NCBI GenBank assembly: GCA_025618425.1
Contig: CM046836.1
Coordinates: 12,651,574-12,715,573, forward strand
Source of the DNA: Heliocidaris tuberculata
Taxonomy: Eukaryota; Echinodermata; Echinoidea; Camarodonta; Echinometridae
Length of the DNA stretch: 64,000 nt
Direction of reading: 5' to 3'
The first letter of the stretch is position 1. Each line of letters starts with the position of its first letter. Made by a program: the position numbers and the translations under genes. Below are positions 1 to 13,518 of the stretch, piece by piece. The notes beneath the pieces are model-generated. The model searched no databases and was not told the DNA's origin. It was given only the letters and a program-made list of their open reading frames with translations.

Positions 1-2360
1 GACATATAGTGTATCAATCATGTGGAATTCATTTAGTTCTATATGTGAGAAGAAGTGTCATGAAACTGAAAGATGCGACTTGATTCATTTTCTGAAAGAG
101 CTCAAGGAGACCTTTGTAAGAGGTTCTCAAGTATACGTTGACCATCGTTAGACGTCTTCAGAACACTCTTCGTAAATAATGTTCATGGTATTCGCTTTCG
201 TTGTTAATACCGCAAATTTGATTTATATTTATATACTTTCGATTATACGACACTTACTCCGGCAAAGGTCAATTTCTTATACCAGTCGAATCCTCTCTTC
301 AACCCTGGATCCAACGCCATATACCCTAACCCTAACCCTTACACATCAAACTCGATGGCAATACTATAACCTTACAATGAAATATTTGATGAAATTTGAA
401 GTCCAAAGAAAATGTCGGATCACCATACTTTGAAATGCTATGAACCAGGGAAACATTGTTTGTTTAAAGAGACAAAGTTGGCCACTGTCATCTTCTTTGA
501 TTTGCAAACATCCGTGTTTGATATTTTTATTTTATCTTTGTGATGATGAAAGGTAATACAATGTTGATTTCAACGCTGCATCGGAACAGCAGATAATGTA
601 TAGGCCTATAATTATGTTGAATATATATATTTCGGATTAGGCATGTGCTGTTATATAATCCTCATTATCATTATGACGCATTCCATTGTCAGTGATCACT
701 TTGCAATATGGTGTAAATGTTTCCGGGAAAATCATCTTTGCTTTGGATGATTCGTGTTGGTACGTACATGGCATACATGCAAATCTGAAACAAGAAGTCA
801 TAGTTTGTTCATTTTTTTTAAAGAAGATATGCAGTGACGAGACGTTTGATGTGCCTATTATTGAATCCTCAGTTTCCTATAGTTTTCTTTGTACGATTAT
901 CATATAATCTATGTTTTAAGCAACTTGTTAAATTACATTATTGGATGACAATGTCACTGTGTTAAATGATGACGATTTGTTATTTTACTAGGAGCAAGAG
1001 GATAACGTGAAGGGGACGATGCATGATCTTGTAACACATGTGATGATCCAAGTAGCTGTTATATTTTTTTGCCACAATCGTGCACACGACATGTTAAAGT
1101 ACATTTACCTCTGAAAAAGATTTCAACAACCAGCCCTATAAAACCCCTATACCCCCCCTCTCTCTCTCTCTCTCTTCATCCATCCCATTTCTCTCTCGCT
1201 CTTTCTCTCTTCATCCCTCCCATCTCTCTCTCTCTTCATCCCTCCCATCTCTCTCTATCTCTCTCTCACCCTCTTTCTCCATCCCTCCCATCTCTCCCTC
1301 TCTCTCTCTCTCTCTTTCTCTCTCCATCGCTCCCATCTCTCTCTCTCTTCCCTCTCTCTCTCTCTCTCTTCCTCCCCATCTCTCTCTCCATCCCCATCTC
1401 TCTCTCTTTCTCTCTCTCCATCCCTCCCATCTCTCTCTCTCTCTTCATCGCTCCCATCTCTCTCTCTCTCTCTTCATCGCTCCCATCTCTCTCTCTCTCT
1501 TCATCGCTCCCATCTCTCTCTCTCTCTCTTCATCGCTCCCATCTCTCTCTCTCTCTCTTCCCTCTCTCTCTCTCTTCCTCCCCATCTCTCTCTCCATCCC
1601 CATCTCTCTCTCTTTCTCTCCATCCCTCCCATCTCTCTCACCCTCACTCCCTCTCTCTCTCTCTCTCTCCCTCTCTCTTTCACACACATCCACTCTTTCT
1701 TTCTTCACCCATCCCATCTCTGATCTCTCTTCCTCTCCCCCCCCCCCCCCCACCTTTCTCTCTCCGTCATGTCAGGAGGCATTAGCCTATGCCCTTTGGC
1801 AAAGATCACCGTAAGCTGTTTGTGACGTGGTTTTTGTACATGTCACAACCATATAGCTTGATATCCTTCTCTCCTGTCTTTTTACTGAAACCCTTTCTCC
1901 ATCACATACTTTATCTAGTGTCCTCATTCTTATTTACCACGTTGAAGTATTGAGAGATTGCAGTCGAATGTTGATCTTCAGGATTTCTTAATGCGTTCTG
2001 ATTCGAAACCAGAAATGGGCTGCATATCACAACAGAATGAATACCAAACGTTTTTGCCCCTGTATAGAAGCTGCTCAGATTTGCCTCCTGCACTCTCTCT
2101 CTCCCTCTCTCTGTAAAAGAAAAGAATGAATATTCACTCTATTATCAATCCCCCGGAATCGCAAATAGAGTGATCACTCGTGTAGGAGTGAATATCGATT
2201 TATTTTAGAGTGCTCTTTAAAAATATGAAATAGTGTATTTTGCTCTATTTTCACTATATTTTCACTCCCCCGGGGAGTCGTCAGTGATCGCTCGATATAT
2301 GTTATGTAGAGAGTATGTGGTATCACGATATGTTCTCTCTTTTCTCTCGATTACCTCCAG
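1..2360. other. Fascin intron or upstream sequence, no exon recognised
   Basis: This stretch precedes the first recognisable fascin exon and is probably intron of the same gene, because the upstream fascin coding exons are missing from the window. It is AT-rich. It contains a short telomere-like run of CCCTAA units near 322-338 and the large CT-rich low-complexity block described separately. I found no open frame with fascin-like or other recognisable coding content. A block at about 2125-2300 has repeated GAGTGA/TCACTC words and may be a decayed repeat. Confidence 0.5.
1157..1760. repeat. CT-rich microsatellite/minisatellite block
   Basis: About 600 bp of almost pure pyrimidine on +, made of TCTCTC runs interspersed with a recurring CATCCCTCCCATCTC or CATCGCTCCCATCTC module and ending in a C homopolymer near 1738-1751. 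The module repeats in near-tandem, most regularly between 1446 and 1560. The long open frames on both strands across this block are low-complexity artefacts, not genes. Confidence 0.95.
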
Positions 2361-5300
2361 GTGAAGACGTTTCATTTAAAGCACTCGTAGACGAGATCGA
2401 GGACACGGAGACCTTTCAGTTGGAGTTCATCGACACCGACACGTATGCCATCAGGGTTTGCGACCCCAAGAAGAACACCATAGACGCCAGGTTCTGGAAG
2501 AGATACGCTTCTGGTATCCAGGCTAACGGCACCTCTAAGTAAGTACTGTTCTTTAGGGCCGTCCCTAGTCTAGACCATTTTAATGGGCAGTTGTCGGACC
2601 AAATTTGCTGACAAATTTACCCACATTTTCCCAACAAGCAAGCAAGCGAACAAATTTAAAATGCTGAATTTTTTTTAATACCAGATTTGCCCGAAAAACA
2701 AATCTTTAATGGGTTGCATTTCCACCTCTTCCTCTAAAGACGACCCTGATGATCTTTACTTTTGGAACAGAACATCCAGATCATTTCAATGTTTTAGAAA
2801 GGAGCTCTGCAAATAGTGAATCTACATGAGTATAATCAAGCAAACTGAAATATGCGTAAAGCTAACTTATGCACACACATGACGAATTTTATCAGGAAGA
2901 AAGCCATTGTTTAACGATGATTTTAAAAAGCAAAAGGTAATAATATGAATTTGACATTTCCCTCTCCTCTCACTTCCTAAAGGGTATACTAGTTTTCCAT
3001 TGCCTCTTTAAAGGACAATCCAACCTTGGTAATAAGATGATTTATGTGAAAGCAGAAAAATAAGAAAAACAGGGGGGTGAAAGTTTGAAAGAAATCAGGC
3101 AAGGACTAAGAAAGTTATGGATGTTTGAAAAATGAGATCACTATACATCTATGCGAATCTGAAATTGGCAATTTGGTGAGTCAGTTGTGACATTTTTGTG
3201 GACAACTCTCCCATTTGTCATACACAAAAATATCATTAATTTGCGGTTTTCTTCGAGGCGCTTTTACCCTCGGGGCAGTACTCAAAATATATTAGAGATA
3301 GCATATATGTTATAGGTCCCCTGTTCTTAAAGTGATTGATTAACTTTGTGAAAAATTGTAAAATCAGATCAAATGCCAGTGAATTGTGTGCAGTCCTCTA
3401 ACTACATATATAATTAAGGATATGTGAAAGTATGAGAGAAAATGGAACCCGTTTACTATCCTAAAAAAGAGAAAATCGCGATCAATCGCTAGCGCAAGTC
3501 GCTCGGCTTCTTCGCTGCGCTGCAGTCACAAAAACCAAGCACCAGCGCTTGGCGATTTCAGAGCGGGTTTCCAGCCCTTACGGTATTCTGTGATAGAGCG
3601 TGGTATGCCAACCGTAAGAGTTCTTTAGGGTTCGGTGGTACTCTATCCCGACATCAATGTTCAATCGTAAATATCTTGATATATAAACGACCGATCAGCT
3701 TATAAAACTCAGGCGATTCCTGTCAGAGCTAAAGGTTTGCAATTATGATTACAGCATTAGCTGGAACAGTGTCTTTTTTTTTCAATCCTGGGCAAAGTTA
3801 ATCAGTGCGGCCCACGGGCCACTTGTGGCCCGCGAAACGATTTCATGCGGCCCGCCAAAAATATCTGAGTAAGAAGAAAAAAAATCTTGTTTTAAGAACT
3901 ATGTTGATACATAATATATCATCCTAACTATTGGTAAGAATAAAAGTATCAAATTTTTTTGCTCGCTCGCAAATAGCGTATCATATTTATCTGTTCCCTG
4001 GCCTACCACATATTATTATAGTTTTTTTTTTTTTTTTTTTTTTGGGGGGGGGGTTTAATCAAACAAAGAAAAAATAAGGAGGGTGTATTCTAAAATCTTT
4101 TAACCGTCCTTAGATGAGCCATTCGGGTATGTATGCATTAACGTCTGTGGCGGGGGATGGGGCCTGGAGCCCTCTCCCCCGAGAATATCAAAAATTTTCC
4201 TGCATTCGGGCACCCACCATTTCATTTTTGGGCAGTGAAATGGTCTCTTTGTAATTTTTTATATCTAATCTAAATTAGCACATTTTGACGACGAAATTAC
4301 ATTTTCACAATTCTAAAGTGTCAATTTTTTTTTTGCTCGCAAGCTTCGCTCGCTCGCTGAATGATAATAATAATAATTAAAAAAATAAACAAACAAAAAG
4401 AAAGCTAATACACAATGTATTCGGGCAAGATTCGTGAGTCCCATGCGTCTTTGTATGTATATATCATACTCTGTGGCCCGCGACGTAATTTCAAGAATAT
4501 TTCTGGCCCTCCTAACAAAATAATTAAGAATCCAGGTTATAGGTCCTCATGAATGAAAAGATCCTACTGAGTAATGTATTTTGAAAAAAAGTGTGTGTTG
4601 GAGCGAATGGGGGAGTTGTCCACAGCTACATCACAGTGACATTACCTATTCGGCCAATTTTAAATTCCCATAAAATTCATAACTTTCTTATTGCTTGTCC
4701 GATTTCGTTCAAACTTTCACCAATCTGCTTCTCTGATTTTTCCTCTTTCTTTCAAAGCAACTTGCTATTAAGGTTGGATTTCCCTTTAAAAAGAAGAATC
4801 GTTCTTCCTTCCAGCAGCCGATGGAAGAAACGCCCTTTGTGTATTTTAAAGTAAGTCGTTACAGCAATAACAATAAGGTTTGTGTTTTTGACAACCTTTT
4901 ATGTCATCTATAGGGATGAGCCGGACTGCCAGTTCACCCTCGAGTACAGCGGCAAGTTCATACACGTGCGTGCTCCGGGAGGCAAGTACGTGAGCGTGCG
5001 CGACAACGGTCATCTGTTCCTTCAGGATGCTCCCAAAGACTTCATCTTCCGACTGCTCAACCGACCCAAGCTCGTGCTCAAGTGCCCACACGGCTTCGTC
5101 GGGGTGAAGGAGGGCAAGGCCGAGGTCGCCTGCAACCGATCTAACTTTGATGTCTTCACTGTGAGGTACAGGGAGGGCGGATATACCATCCAAGGTAGGT
5201 TCAGGATTTTCTTCTTTAAAAAAAAAAGAATTCAGGATTTCTCTGGACAATGTAGGCCTAAGCTGCAGTAAACATTTATTTCTTCTCAACAGTTTGTTGA

Positions 5301-5907
5301 CGAGATATATAGTTCAGAGTTGTACGTGTACCAATATGTTGGAGACAAAATGTGGTCTTGGAATTTTCTAGTCCTCAGTTACATTGCGGCAAATGCGACA
5401 TTCCGGTGAATATTTCATTTCTTTTAGCTGGTTATTCATAAACTGGAAATGTAAATGGTAAATTTTCGATTGTCTAACCATTGTTGTTACTTGTTTTGTC
5501 TTAGCCGGTTCAAAAGCTTTTGCCGCAACTGACTCTACAGTACCAAAACGAATTCTTCAATAACATTCTGATTCAGTTCTACTGTAAAATTGCAAGTAAG
5601 ATTCTTTTTCATTTTCTCGTCGTAACTTTATGACAATTCCAAATTTTACTTTCAATTAATACCATTTGTATATATTCTTACATTTCAATTTGATTTTCCA
5701 GATGCTCGTGACAAGTACTGGTCTTGTGACGACAGTAACCGCATAGTTCTTGGAGAGACGGCCGGGACGTTCTTCTTCGAGTTCCACGAGCTCTCCAAGT
5801 TCTCCATCCGAGCCGAGAGCAACGGCATGTTGATCAAGGGCGAGCAGAGTGGCTTGTTTACCGCTAATGGTTCCGAGGTCTCAAGGGACACGCTGTGGGA
5901 GTTCTAG
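2361..5907 (+). CDS. FSCN1: Fascin, C-terminal half (three terminal exons)
   Basis: Fascin cross-links actin filaments into tight parallel bundles in filopodia and microvilli; it is built of four beta-trefoil domains. Coding exons are 2361-2538, 4914-5194 and 5702-5907 with consensus acceptors and donors (GTAAGT, GTAGGT) and phases that join exactly. The three exons give 221 residues ending at TAG 5905-5907, corresponding to about residues 270-493 of the roughly 493-residue vertebrate protein: trefoils 3 and 4. Diagnostic stretches are ETFQLEF, GKFIHVRAPGGKYVSVRDNG, LLNRPKLVLKCPHGFVG, NRSNFDVFTVRY, TFFFEFHELSKFSI and the C-terminal LWEF. Exon 1 in the window begins in codon phase 1, so a preceding exon must lie left of position 1. 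The intron 2539-4913 is swollen by a TTAA element that itself carries an insertion. Invertebrates usually have one fascin, so the symbol is by homology to the vertebrate family. Confidence 0.95.
3008..4789 (+). mobile_element. TTAA-flanked fold-back element (family A), split by a later insertion
   Basis: The left end starts TTAAAGGACAATCCAACC and the right end finishes with the inverted GGTTGGATTTCCCTTTAA, both inside TTAA. The same family occurs intact at 18763-19357 and 39741-40331. Relative to those copies this one is interrupted after GTTATAGGTCC (ending at 3319). The element resumes at 4536 with the same GTTATAGGTCC word, so about 1.2 kb was inserted with an apparent 11-bp repeat of the junction. 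The insert contains a family J element (from 3327) and a second block with CAGTGCGGCCC and GGCCCGCGA words. Confidence 0.8.
3327..3803 (+). mobile_element. Family J element (TTAA-ended), right end truncated
   Basis: Reverse-complement homologue of 52704-53186, where both TTAA ends survive. It starts TTAAAGTGATTGATTAACTT and runs to about 3803, where the terminal repeat is cut off by an unrelated CAGTGCGGCC sequence. The middle (3440-3770) is unusually GC-rich and well conserved between the two copies. It contains interlocking complementary segments, described in the findings. Confidence 0.7.
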
Positions 5908-7642
5908 ATAAATTGGGCTTGTAATTAGCCAACTCCAAAGCACAACTGAGTAGCTTACGAAGCAGCCACTCTATCCACATATATATCACTTGCAAATAAT
6001 GTACATTTTTTTTAAATACAAAATATTTTCGAAGGTGCATAACAATTATGTCATATTCTGGCAGGATCTTTATAGGATCATTATTTCTGATTGCCTTGGC
6101 AAACTGACTTCCATGATCCCTCATTTTTTAGGGATACAAAAAAAAAATCAACTGAAAGAAAAATCAAGTAGAACTCTGTAATTTTAGAAGAGACTAGATG
6201 AATTTCTACAAATAATTTTGCTACCTTTCTCAAAAAATACCAACTCTATTGTGTGCTGTTTTCAGCCAATAGTGGAGTTAGATTTCTGTGGGGTATATGG
6301 TACTTGAGGTCAGGCTTGAAAATGGAAGAAATGGAATGAATTTTAGAAAATATGGGACTGATAGTTTCACAGCCAATGTCCAAGACAACTCTTGCATACC
6401 AGAGGCGTTGAACAGTCCATGCCGCTCCGCTCGCCCATGTATCTGTTGTGTTTGTCCTCATTACAATCATTGTGAACAGTGTATGTTTGGAACAACCATA
6501 ATCATCGATATCCACGTCAATGCAACCTGATCGAGATCTTCCTTGTGATACCGATGCCCTCGTGATCCAACATTTAAACCAAAGCAGATCTCTTACATAG
6601 TTTGGATCAGGAATCGGTCAATGTGACGATATCCAGTTCGCACTGGACTTTAATACAACAAGGTTTCTCATGCATTATGTAACTAAATCGTGTCAGAAAT
6701 TGCAACAGGGTATGATTATCTCAAATAGCATTCATGTAGATCATGGAAATGCACATTTTCATTCAATAATTGCAATAAATGTTTGGATTTATATTTTATA
6801 TACCAATGACAACTGAAGTTGTTGTACACAATCCTCAAAGTTCTGCAGTGGTACAGAGCATAATTATGGGAAGACGTGTTCATACCACAATACCCTCTTT
6901 CTGTACTGTTCGCGGTGGCAGTAAATACCACTTGATTCCGAACAAAATCTTGCTATGCACATTTATGATTGTAATAATGAATGATGTGTGTACTATTATC
7001 TCGAATTAAATTACATTATCCTGTTTCGTGTGATTTTGTGTGTTTGGGCATAATCATTATGTAGCACTGCTTGTTTCTTTCCAATAACCTCTGCATTCCA
7101 AAATGATTTTTAAAAGACCATGGAAGAGTAGACATATCCACTTAGCAATGATTTTCAACGTTGTAATCATAACCTTGGTGTCTGCATCTTATTTTTAGTG
7201 ACCAACATGCACATGATATTACTTTGCTCTGTGTGATTGTATATTTGACCTGCGTGCTTCAAACATCATCCGTATATATGGTTGTTTGAGTCAAATACCC
7301 CGCTGTCCTGTATATAATTTGAATTTCACATTCTTATAAAACAGAGTAATAAGGGACAGAACACACTAAATGTGTTGCGACTTTTCTCAGACGTCTTGAC
7401 TGAATGAGTTCACCACCCTTTGCGAGATTGCGATCCATATTGGAAACGTCAAACGCAGAATTTCACGCATCTAGTGTATGGGAAATGTTGGTTGAAAAGT
7501 GGACTCTAAGTGGATTCTTAGTTAAAAGTCATAACAGGAACCAAAAACGGACAGCACGTTGGTAACGATGATAACAATACTTTTTAGGCTCATCTATAAA
7601 AGAGTCTTATTTTGATATTTTTTTAATCAATAGGCAAATAAA
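5908..7642 (+). other. Probable fascin 3' UTR
   Basis: AT-rich sequence after the fascin stop codon with no competing exon. AATAAA polyadenylation signals occur at 6774-6779 and 7637-7642; either could end the transcript. The boundary is inferred, not observed. Confidence 0.45.
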
Positions 7643-9166
7643 GTTTTGAAACGACAAAGGATTTGTTATTATGTAACATTGTACAACTTCTGAGCAGTTT
7701 TTAGCTAAAACGCTTGTACATGTTAGCTTTATACATTTTCATATCGAGACATGCTGATCATTCTTTACGCTGTCATTAGAAAATATCATTCCAACTTTAT
7801 TCATATAATGTATGTTTTTTCATTTCTGTTCTCTTTTTTTTTTTAAGTTCTGGTTTTTATTTTTTGGTCTTTCAAATGTGTACTACGCCTGTAAATATTT
7901 GATTGTGTTTTGCTATGACGTAACGTTAATTTATGTATTATGATGATGAGTAAATTGTGGAATTTATTTCTGCAACAGTTTTAATGGCGTAGCAATAATG
8001 TAACTTAAGGGAGTCGCTTTGAATTCTAAGACTGATTGTCTTTGGTTTCCGTAAGTACACGCAATGCTGGCAGACGCTAGACTATTTGGCTTAGTTGAGG
8101 CACAAGAAAGAAATTATTTCTTACCATATGAGATAAGTAGATTATAGAGCTGTCAAATTGTAAGTTTTTAATGAGTATAATTTGTTGTATTTGGGCTACG
8201 ACGTGGTTCCCGAGTTTTTTCTAAAGGAATAGTGGAGAATATGTTGTTTCCTTATGTTTGAAAATGGTTTCTTATATTGTTTGACTTTTTATAGATATTT
8301 CGTTTGCGTATATAGAAAAGCACTATATAGCAATATTATATATTGTATTATAAATATTTTTTAGGTTAATAGCACTGCTAAATCCTTCACTAACTTCTTT
8401 CTTTTTCTAACACTAATGGAAACGTTATCATTCATTTGATGCTACGGCGTTTTCGCTAATCAGCTATGCACTGTCAAAAACTAAAATGTAGGTATTGATT
8501 ATTAGATGAAAACACTAAAAGTAACAAGCATTCTACCACTAATGTACACACTTAATGCTATAGAGTACGCTGGTTATTTTAACAGGGTATGCATAGCGCA
8601 CGGTCGTGGACTTGTAAAGAGGTTGATGATATAAGAATTTCTAAAGTAAAAAAAAATGATATGGTTTATTGCATGTAATAAACGGCCTTATAAATGGGAA
8701 ATCGTACCTGACTCCATATTTTACGTGTGCGTATGGCCTAGGATGATGCTAAACAACATGATCAATGACTGATCATGAGAAGGGCAGGGCAGGCCAGACA
8801 TGATTCTTTTTTTTTCTAATTTCTAATTTATTTTTTTCTTCGTTGCTATCAGTACCATTTCCCTTACATTTACATACAGAGAAGGGGTTATGAATAATAT
8901 ATTTTTATTGTAATATGAATTTGTCAGCCTTTATGAAGGAGTTTGTGCAGACTCGGAAAGAAAGAAGAAGAGGGAGGAAGAGAGAGAGAGAGAGAGAGAA
9001 AGTGAGTCGGTGAGTCGGGGGGGGGGGGGGGGAGGAAGAAAAGAGAGAAAGGACGGGATTTAATCCTATATTTTTCCTTGATACTTTAGATGTGAGATAG
9101 ATGATTGCAGAAAAGCTGATTTATTCATTAAGGGCACTCGTGTGAGAGAGAGAGACACACACACGC

Positions 9167-9197
<31 letters not shown>

Positions 9198-9642
9198 GAT
9201 GAAAGGAGAGAGAGAGAGATGAGAGATGGGAGGAGGGGAGACATGATTTCTTTCGTATGATTATATACAGTAGTTACACACAATAGGAATCTTTTCCTAC
9301 CTTTTTTTTCCACAAACAATTTTCCAACAAAAACTGATGTCCATTACCTGCTACTAAATGGATTTAGATAAAATGTTAACATTGCCGTTATTTTCGCTAA
9401 TTCTTGATCGATTCGACAGCTCTACGGGCAAGACCTACTAAAAAAGAAAGAAAAAAAATGTTACTCTTGCTTACATGCTCTTTGCCATAATTTTGCCCCC
9501 TGAAAATATGTCCTTTCTTTGCCATAATTTTGTCAAACTATAGCTCTGGTAGAAATACCGAACTACCCGTTATAGAATTTTATTATTTGTGGATCGTCCA
9601 ATTTTCTCCTTATAGGCCTACCATCACCATTACCGTCACATC

Positions 9643-9861
9643 CAGTGGCGTAGCTACAGGGTGGGGCGCGTGCCCCTCAAATAACGGAACAAAAGGGAAG
9701 AGAATGGAGAGGGGAAAGGGGGAGAGAGAAAGGGGAACCCTTTACCCTCACCTCAATTAATAACCTTGTTAATTTGAATTTCATCCACTGAGTAAAATTG
9801 ATGACCCCCTTCCCCCATGGTCCCGATACCCCTCAATGTCTGGACTCACGCTACGCCACTG
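9643..9861. mobile_element. hAT-like MITE with perfect 8-bp target duplication
   Basis: The 219-bp element begins CAGTGGCGTAGC and ends with the inverted GCTACGCCACTG. It is flanked on both sides by GTCACATC (9635-9642 and 9862-9869), an exact 8-bp duplication as expected for hAT transposons. The interior is GGGGA-rich and non-coding, so it is non-autonomous. Confidence 0.9.
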
Positions 9862-10038
9862 GTCACATCAATCATCATCCAACCAGTGAGAATCCTATTT
9901 TTATTCGATGGCGTATCCAGTTGAGGATGGAGCGGCCCCTTCCAGAAGCACAGAAAAGATAAGAAATGTATATTACACGTGAGGCTGTCGAAATGAAAAT
10001 CATTCCACTCTGGCATGAAGGGTCATGTGACATAATCT

Positions 10039-10555
10039 TTAAAGGGAAAGTTCACCTTGAAGATTACTTGAGTTTAAAAAATGCAGAAAAAATAAAGAAA
10101 AATATTGGCGCAGGTTTGATGAAAATCGGTCAAATAATAAAAGAGTTATGAGTATTTGAAATTTTGGATTCGTGACGTCACATGCGAGCAGCTGCCCATT
10201 GGTCATGTAATAAATATTCCATATATTCGCATTTTTTTTTACGTTCCACGATAAATTAATATTGTTTCTTTTCAGAATCTAGTATTGAATAAAATTTCTG
10301 ACAATATATCAAATGCACAGACGAAAATATTCTAAATTTTCTGAGAAAACTGTATTTTACGGAATATTTATCACATTACATAATGGAGGAGCTGCTCGCA
10401 TGTGACGTCACAAAATCAAAACTTTAAAAGTCCATAACTCCGTTATTCTTTAACGGATTTTGTCCAAACTTTCGCCAATATTTTTCTTTATTTTTTCTGC
10501 ATTTTTTTAAACTCAAGTAATCTTCGGGGTGAACTTCCCCTTTAATACTGACTAA
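10039..10555. mobile_element. TTAA-flanked fold-back element (GTGACGTCACATGCGAGC subfamily)
   Basis: Both ends lie in TTAA with inverted termini TTAAAGGGAAAGTTCACC and GGTGAACTTCCCCTTTAA. The arms pair over much of their length. Inner landmarks are an inverted pair of GTGACGTCACATGCGAGC segments near 10173 and 10398. It shares the AAAGAGTTATGAGTATTTGAA-like module with family A. About 517 bp, non-coding. Confidence 0.85.
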
Positions 10556-10671
10556 GTGGCTTTGGTATGATTATTTCGATTTGGTTTTTGGTTTTAGCAT
10601 GGGCGGCGATCCCGGGTGGGTCACTAGAGGGGATCACTAGAGGGAGGTGGGGGTGTCACCCCCCCCCTCTT

Positions 10672-10678
<7 letters not shown>

Positions 10679-10714
<36 letters not shown>

Positions 10715-10879
10715 CACACACATTGACTTGTGGGGAACTGTATTGTTTTCTCCTTTTGTACTTTGTACCCCACAAGCACTTCTCCTATTGAATTTTGTAC
10801 CCCACAAGCATGACGGAATAAAGGCCATCATTGTGCTCTTTTGTTCTCTGTACCCCACAAGTGTATCTATGTAAGGGCA

Positions 10880-10918
<39 letters not shown>

Positions 10919-10925
10919 GCACACT
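10679..10925. repeat. Two CA microsatellites bracketing TGTACCCCACAAG repeats
   Basis: CA runs at about 10679-10725 and 10880-10922 flank a segment containing three direct copies of TGTACCCCACAAG (near 10765, 10798 and 10850) and one inverted partial copy, CTTGTGGGG, near 10728. Frames through this block are artefacts. Confidence 0.85.
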
Positions 10926-11519
10926 CAAACTTGCTGTCGGCAAATGCGCCACCTCTGTCGGCAAAAAAGGTTGGGGAAAGGGAAAGGGAAGAGGAAAGGA
11001 AAAAGGAAAAAAGAGAAAAGAGAAGAGAAAAAAAAAAAAAATGGAAAGAAAAGGAAAACAAACATTGGTGAGAAAGAAAAGAAGGAAAGGAAAAGGGAAG
11101 GAAAGAAAAAGAAGGAAAAACTGGCCAAATTTTTTGCTCGCTCAATTCGCTCGCTCGCAAAAATACTGGGACAAAAGGCGTCAGCCCCTTTCGCAAAAGT
11201 GTGCCCCTGCGCCTATAATGAAAGGGAATACTGTCATGCGGAAGAAATAGGAATGAGAATGCTAAAGATAAAGAATAGTGAGGAAAGCATACGAAAAAAC
11301 AATAACGGGGAAAAAAGAGAAGAGACTATTTCATGCCGCCTCGCTAAAGTGTAGTAACTAAAAAAAACACCGCTTATTCAGTTCTTGTTTTACGCAATAT
11401 GCGGATTAATAACAAATCACCCTAACTATTGGTAGGAATAAGAGTATCAAACAAAATTTAACGACCTCTTCGCTCGCTCGCATATAGTATATCATAATCC
11501 TGCATTCTGTCACGTATAT

Positions 11520-11995
<476 letters not shown>

Positions 11996-12494
11996 TGAAA
12001 CAATGAAAAAATAAAGATAAGAATTATTTATGATATGAAAATGGAGAGGTATCTTATTCTCCTTAGAATTGGATTGACCATTCGGGTATGTATGCACAGG
12101 CGTATGAGGCGCCGGAGCTATGGGCTGCAACTCCTCCTCCCCCCCCCCCCCCCCCCCCCCCCAGGATGTTCAAAGTTCCAATATTGAAAGAAACCACAAC
12201 TTCATATTCGGGCAGCGAGGTGCCAGAATATCGACATATTTGGGCATCGATATTCCCGAAACTTTTGTATGTAACTTCTGTACATTTTCACTACGAAAAT
12301 TTAGAAATTAAAAAGTTAATATTCGGGCAAAAGGCGTCAGCCCCCCCCCCCCCCTCCCCTTTGCTAAAATGGGTCCGTATGATCAAGATCTTTGCATATG
12401 CTATTTTATTTTATTATTGTTTGTGGGGGGGGGGGGGGATTAGGGGTGTCAGAACCTAAAAAAAATTTTCTGCAAATTTGGTTGTCAACCCCCC

Positions 12495-12536
<42 letters not shown>

Positions 12537-13518
12537 GCGCGCGCACACACTCAAAATGTTCTAACGTTTTATGTTGAAGGTTGACATAAGGGATTCGACT
12601 AGTGCAGTGGTGTATCTTAACCATGGAGTCAGAGGAACAAAACAACAAACGGTGATTCCCGTGCATGAAGGTGGGGGAGGAGGGGGGGGGGGGGGGGGGT
12701 AGTTGACAGACGTTCTTTTCCCCATATTTCATTTATTTGCAAATTTCATGATTTATCATTTCGAAATGATATTATGTATTCAATATTACAGTGTCATTAG
12801 TTGCAGCCTTCAATGAATTTATGGTAATTTGCGATCGCGGCGAGCAAAAAAAATTTGAGACATATCTCCTTTTAAAAAACAGTGAGGATTTTTTGGACAG
12901 GAGCATTATTTACAAGGAATTTTATAAAGTGAATTAAATTCATAATATAAAATAGAAAGTACATTCATTTTTACTATTGATTTTTTATTGGGACATATCT
13001 ATTAGTATAGAGGCGGTGGAGCATCTTTCTCATTGGGGGTTGGCACCGATAAAAAATGGGTACTTTTTTGAAAAAGTGGGCACCTACAAAGGGAGAACAC
13101 GAAGCTGAAAAAAGATGACTTTGAGATATTGATCTACCCCTACATTCTGATTAATATATCATCAAGCATCAACCCAAATATTTTATTATTTCTATCTTTA
13201 CTGATTCCGTATCATAAAGTGGGGTTGCGGGAGGGGTCCCATCATCTTATTTTTGTCGTAATTCCTTTCCCCATCTCTTTTCTTTTCACACCTTTTATCT
13301 TTTTCTTTTTCTTTCTTTTGCTTCTCTTCACCATTCGATGTGGGGTACGTGCCTCATGCCCCCTTTAACTTCCCAACTCTTCTGTCTGTTCATTACTTTC
13401 AAGTTTATGGCACATTAATTTATGCGAACAACATTTGTGGCGCCAATTCAGCTGTTCCATTTCCGTTTCCCTTATATTATTCAGAACATTTCCACACAAT
13501 TACTGAGAGCGTGGGAGG

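Noticed and set aside
322..338. Telomere-like CCCTAA units
   Set aside because: Fewer than three full units; too short to be a telomere or interstitial telomeric array of note.
1069..1785. Long open frames on both strands across a serine/leucine or arginine/glutamate-rich stretch
   Set aside because: Pure CT/GA microsatellite; open only because the repeat lacks stop codons in several frames.
4591..4854. 87-codon open frame before a fascin exon
   Set aside because: It lies within the 3' part of a family A transposon; similar frames appear in the other copies and none is maintained.
10831..11354. Lysine-rich open frames of 130-140 codons
   Set aside because: They run through a CA microsatellite and purine-rich low-complexity DNA on both strands with no conserved domain.
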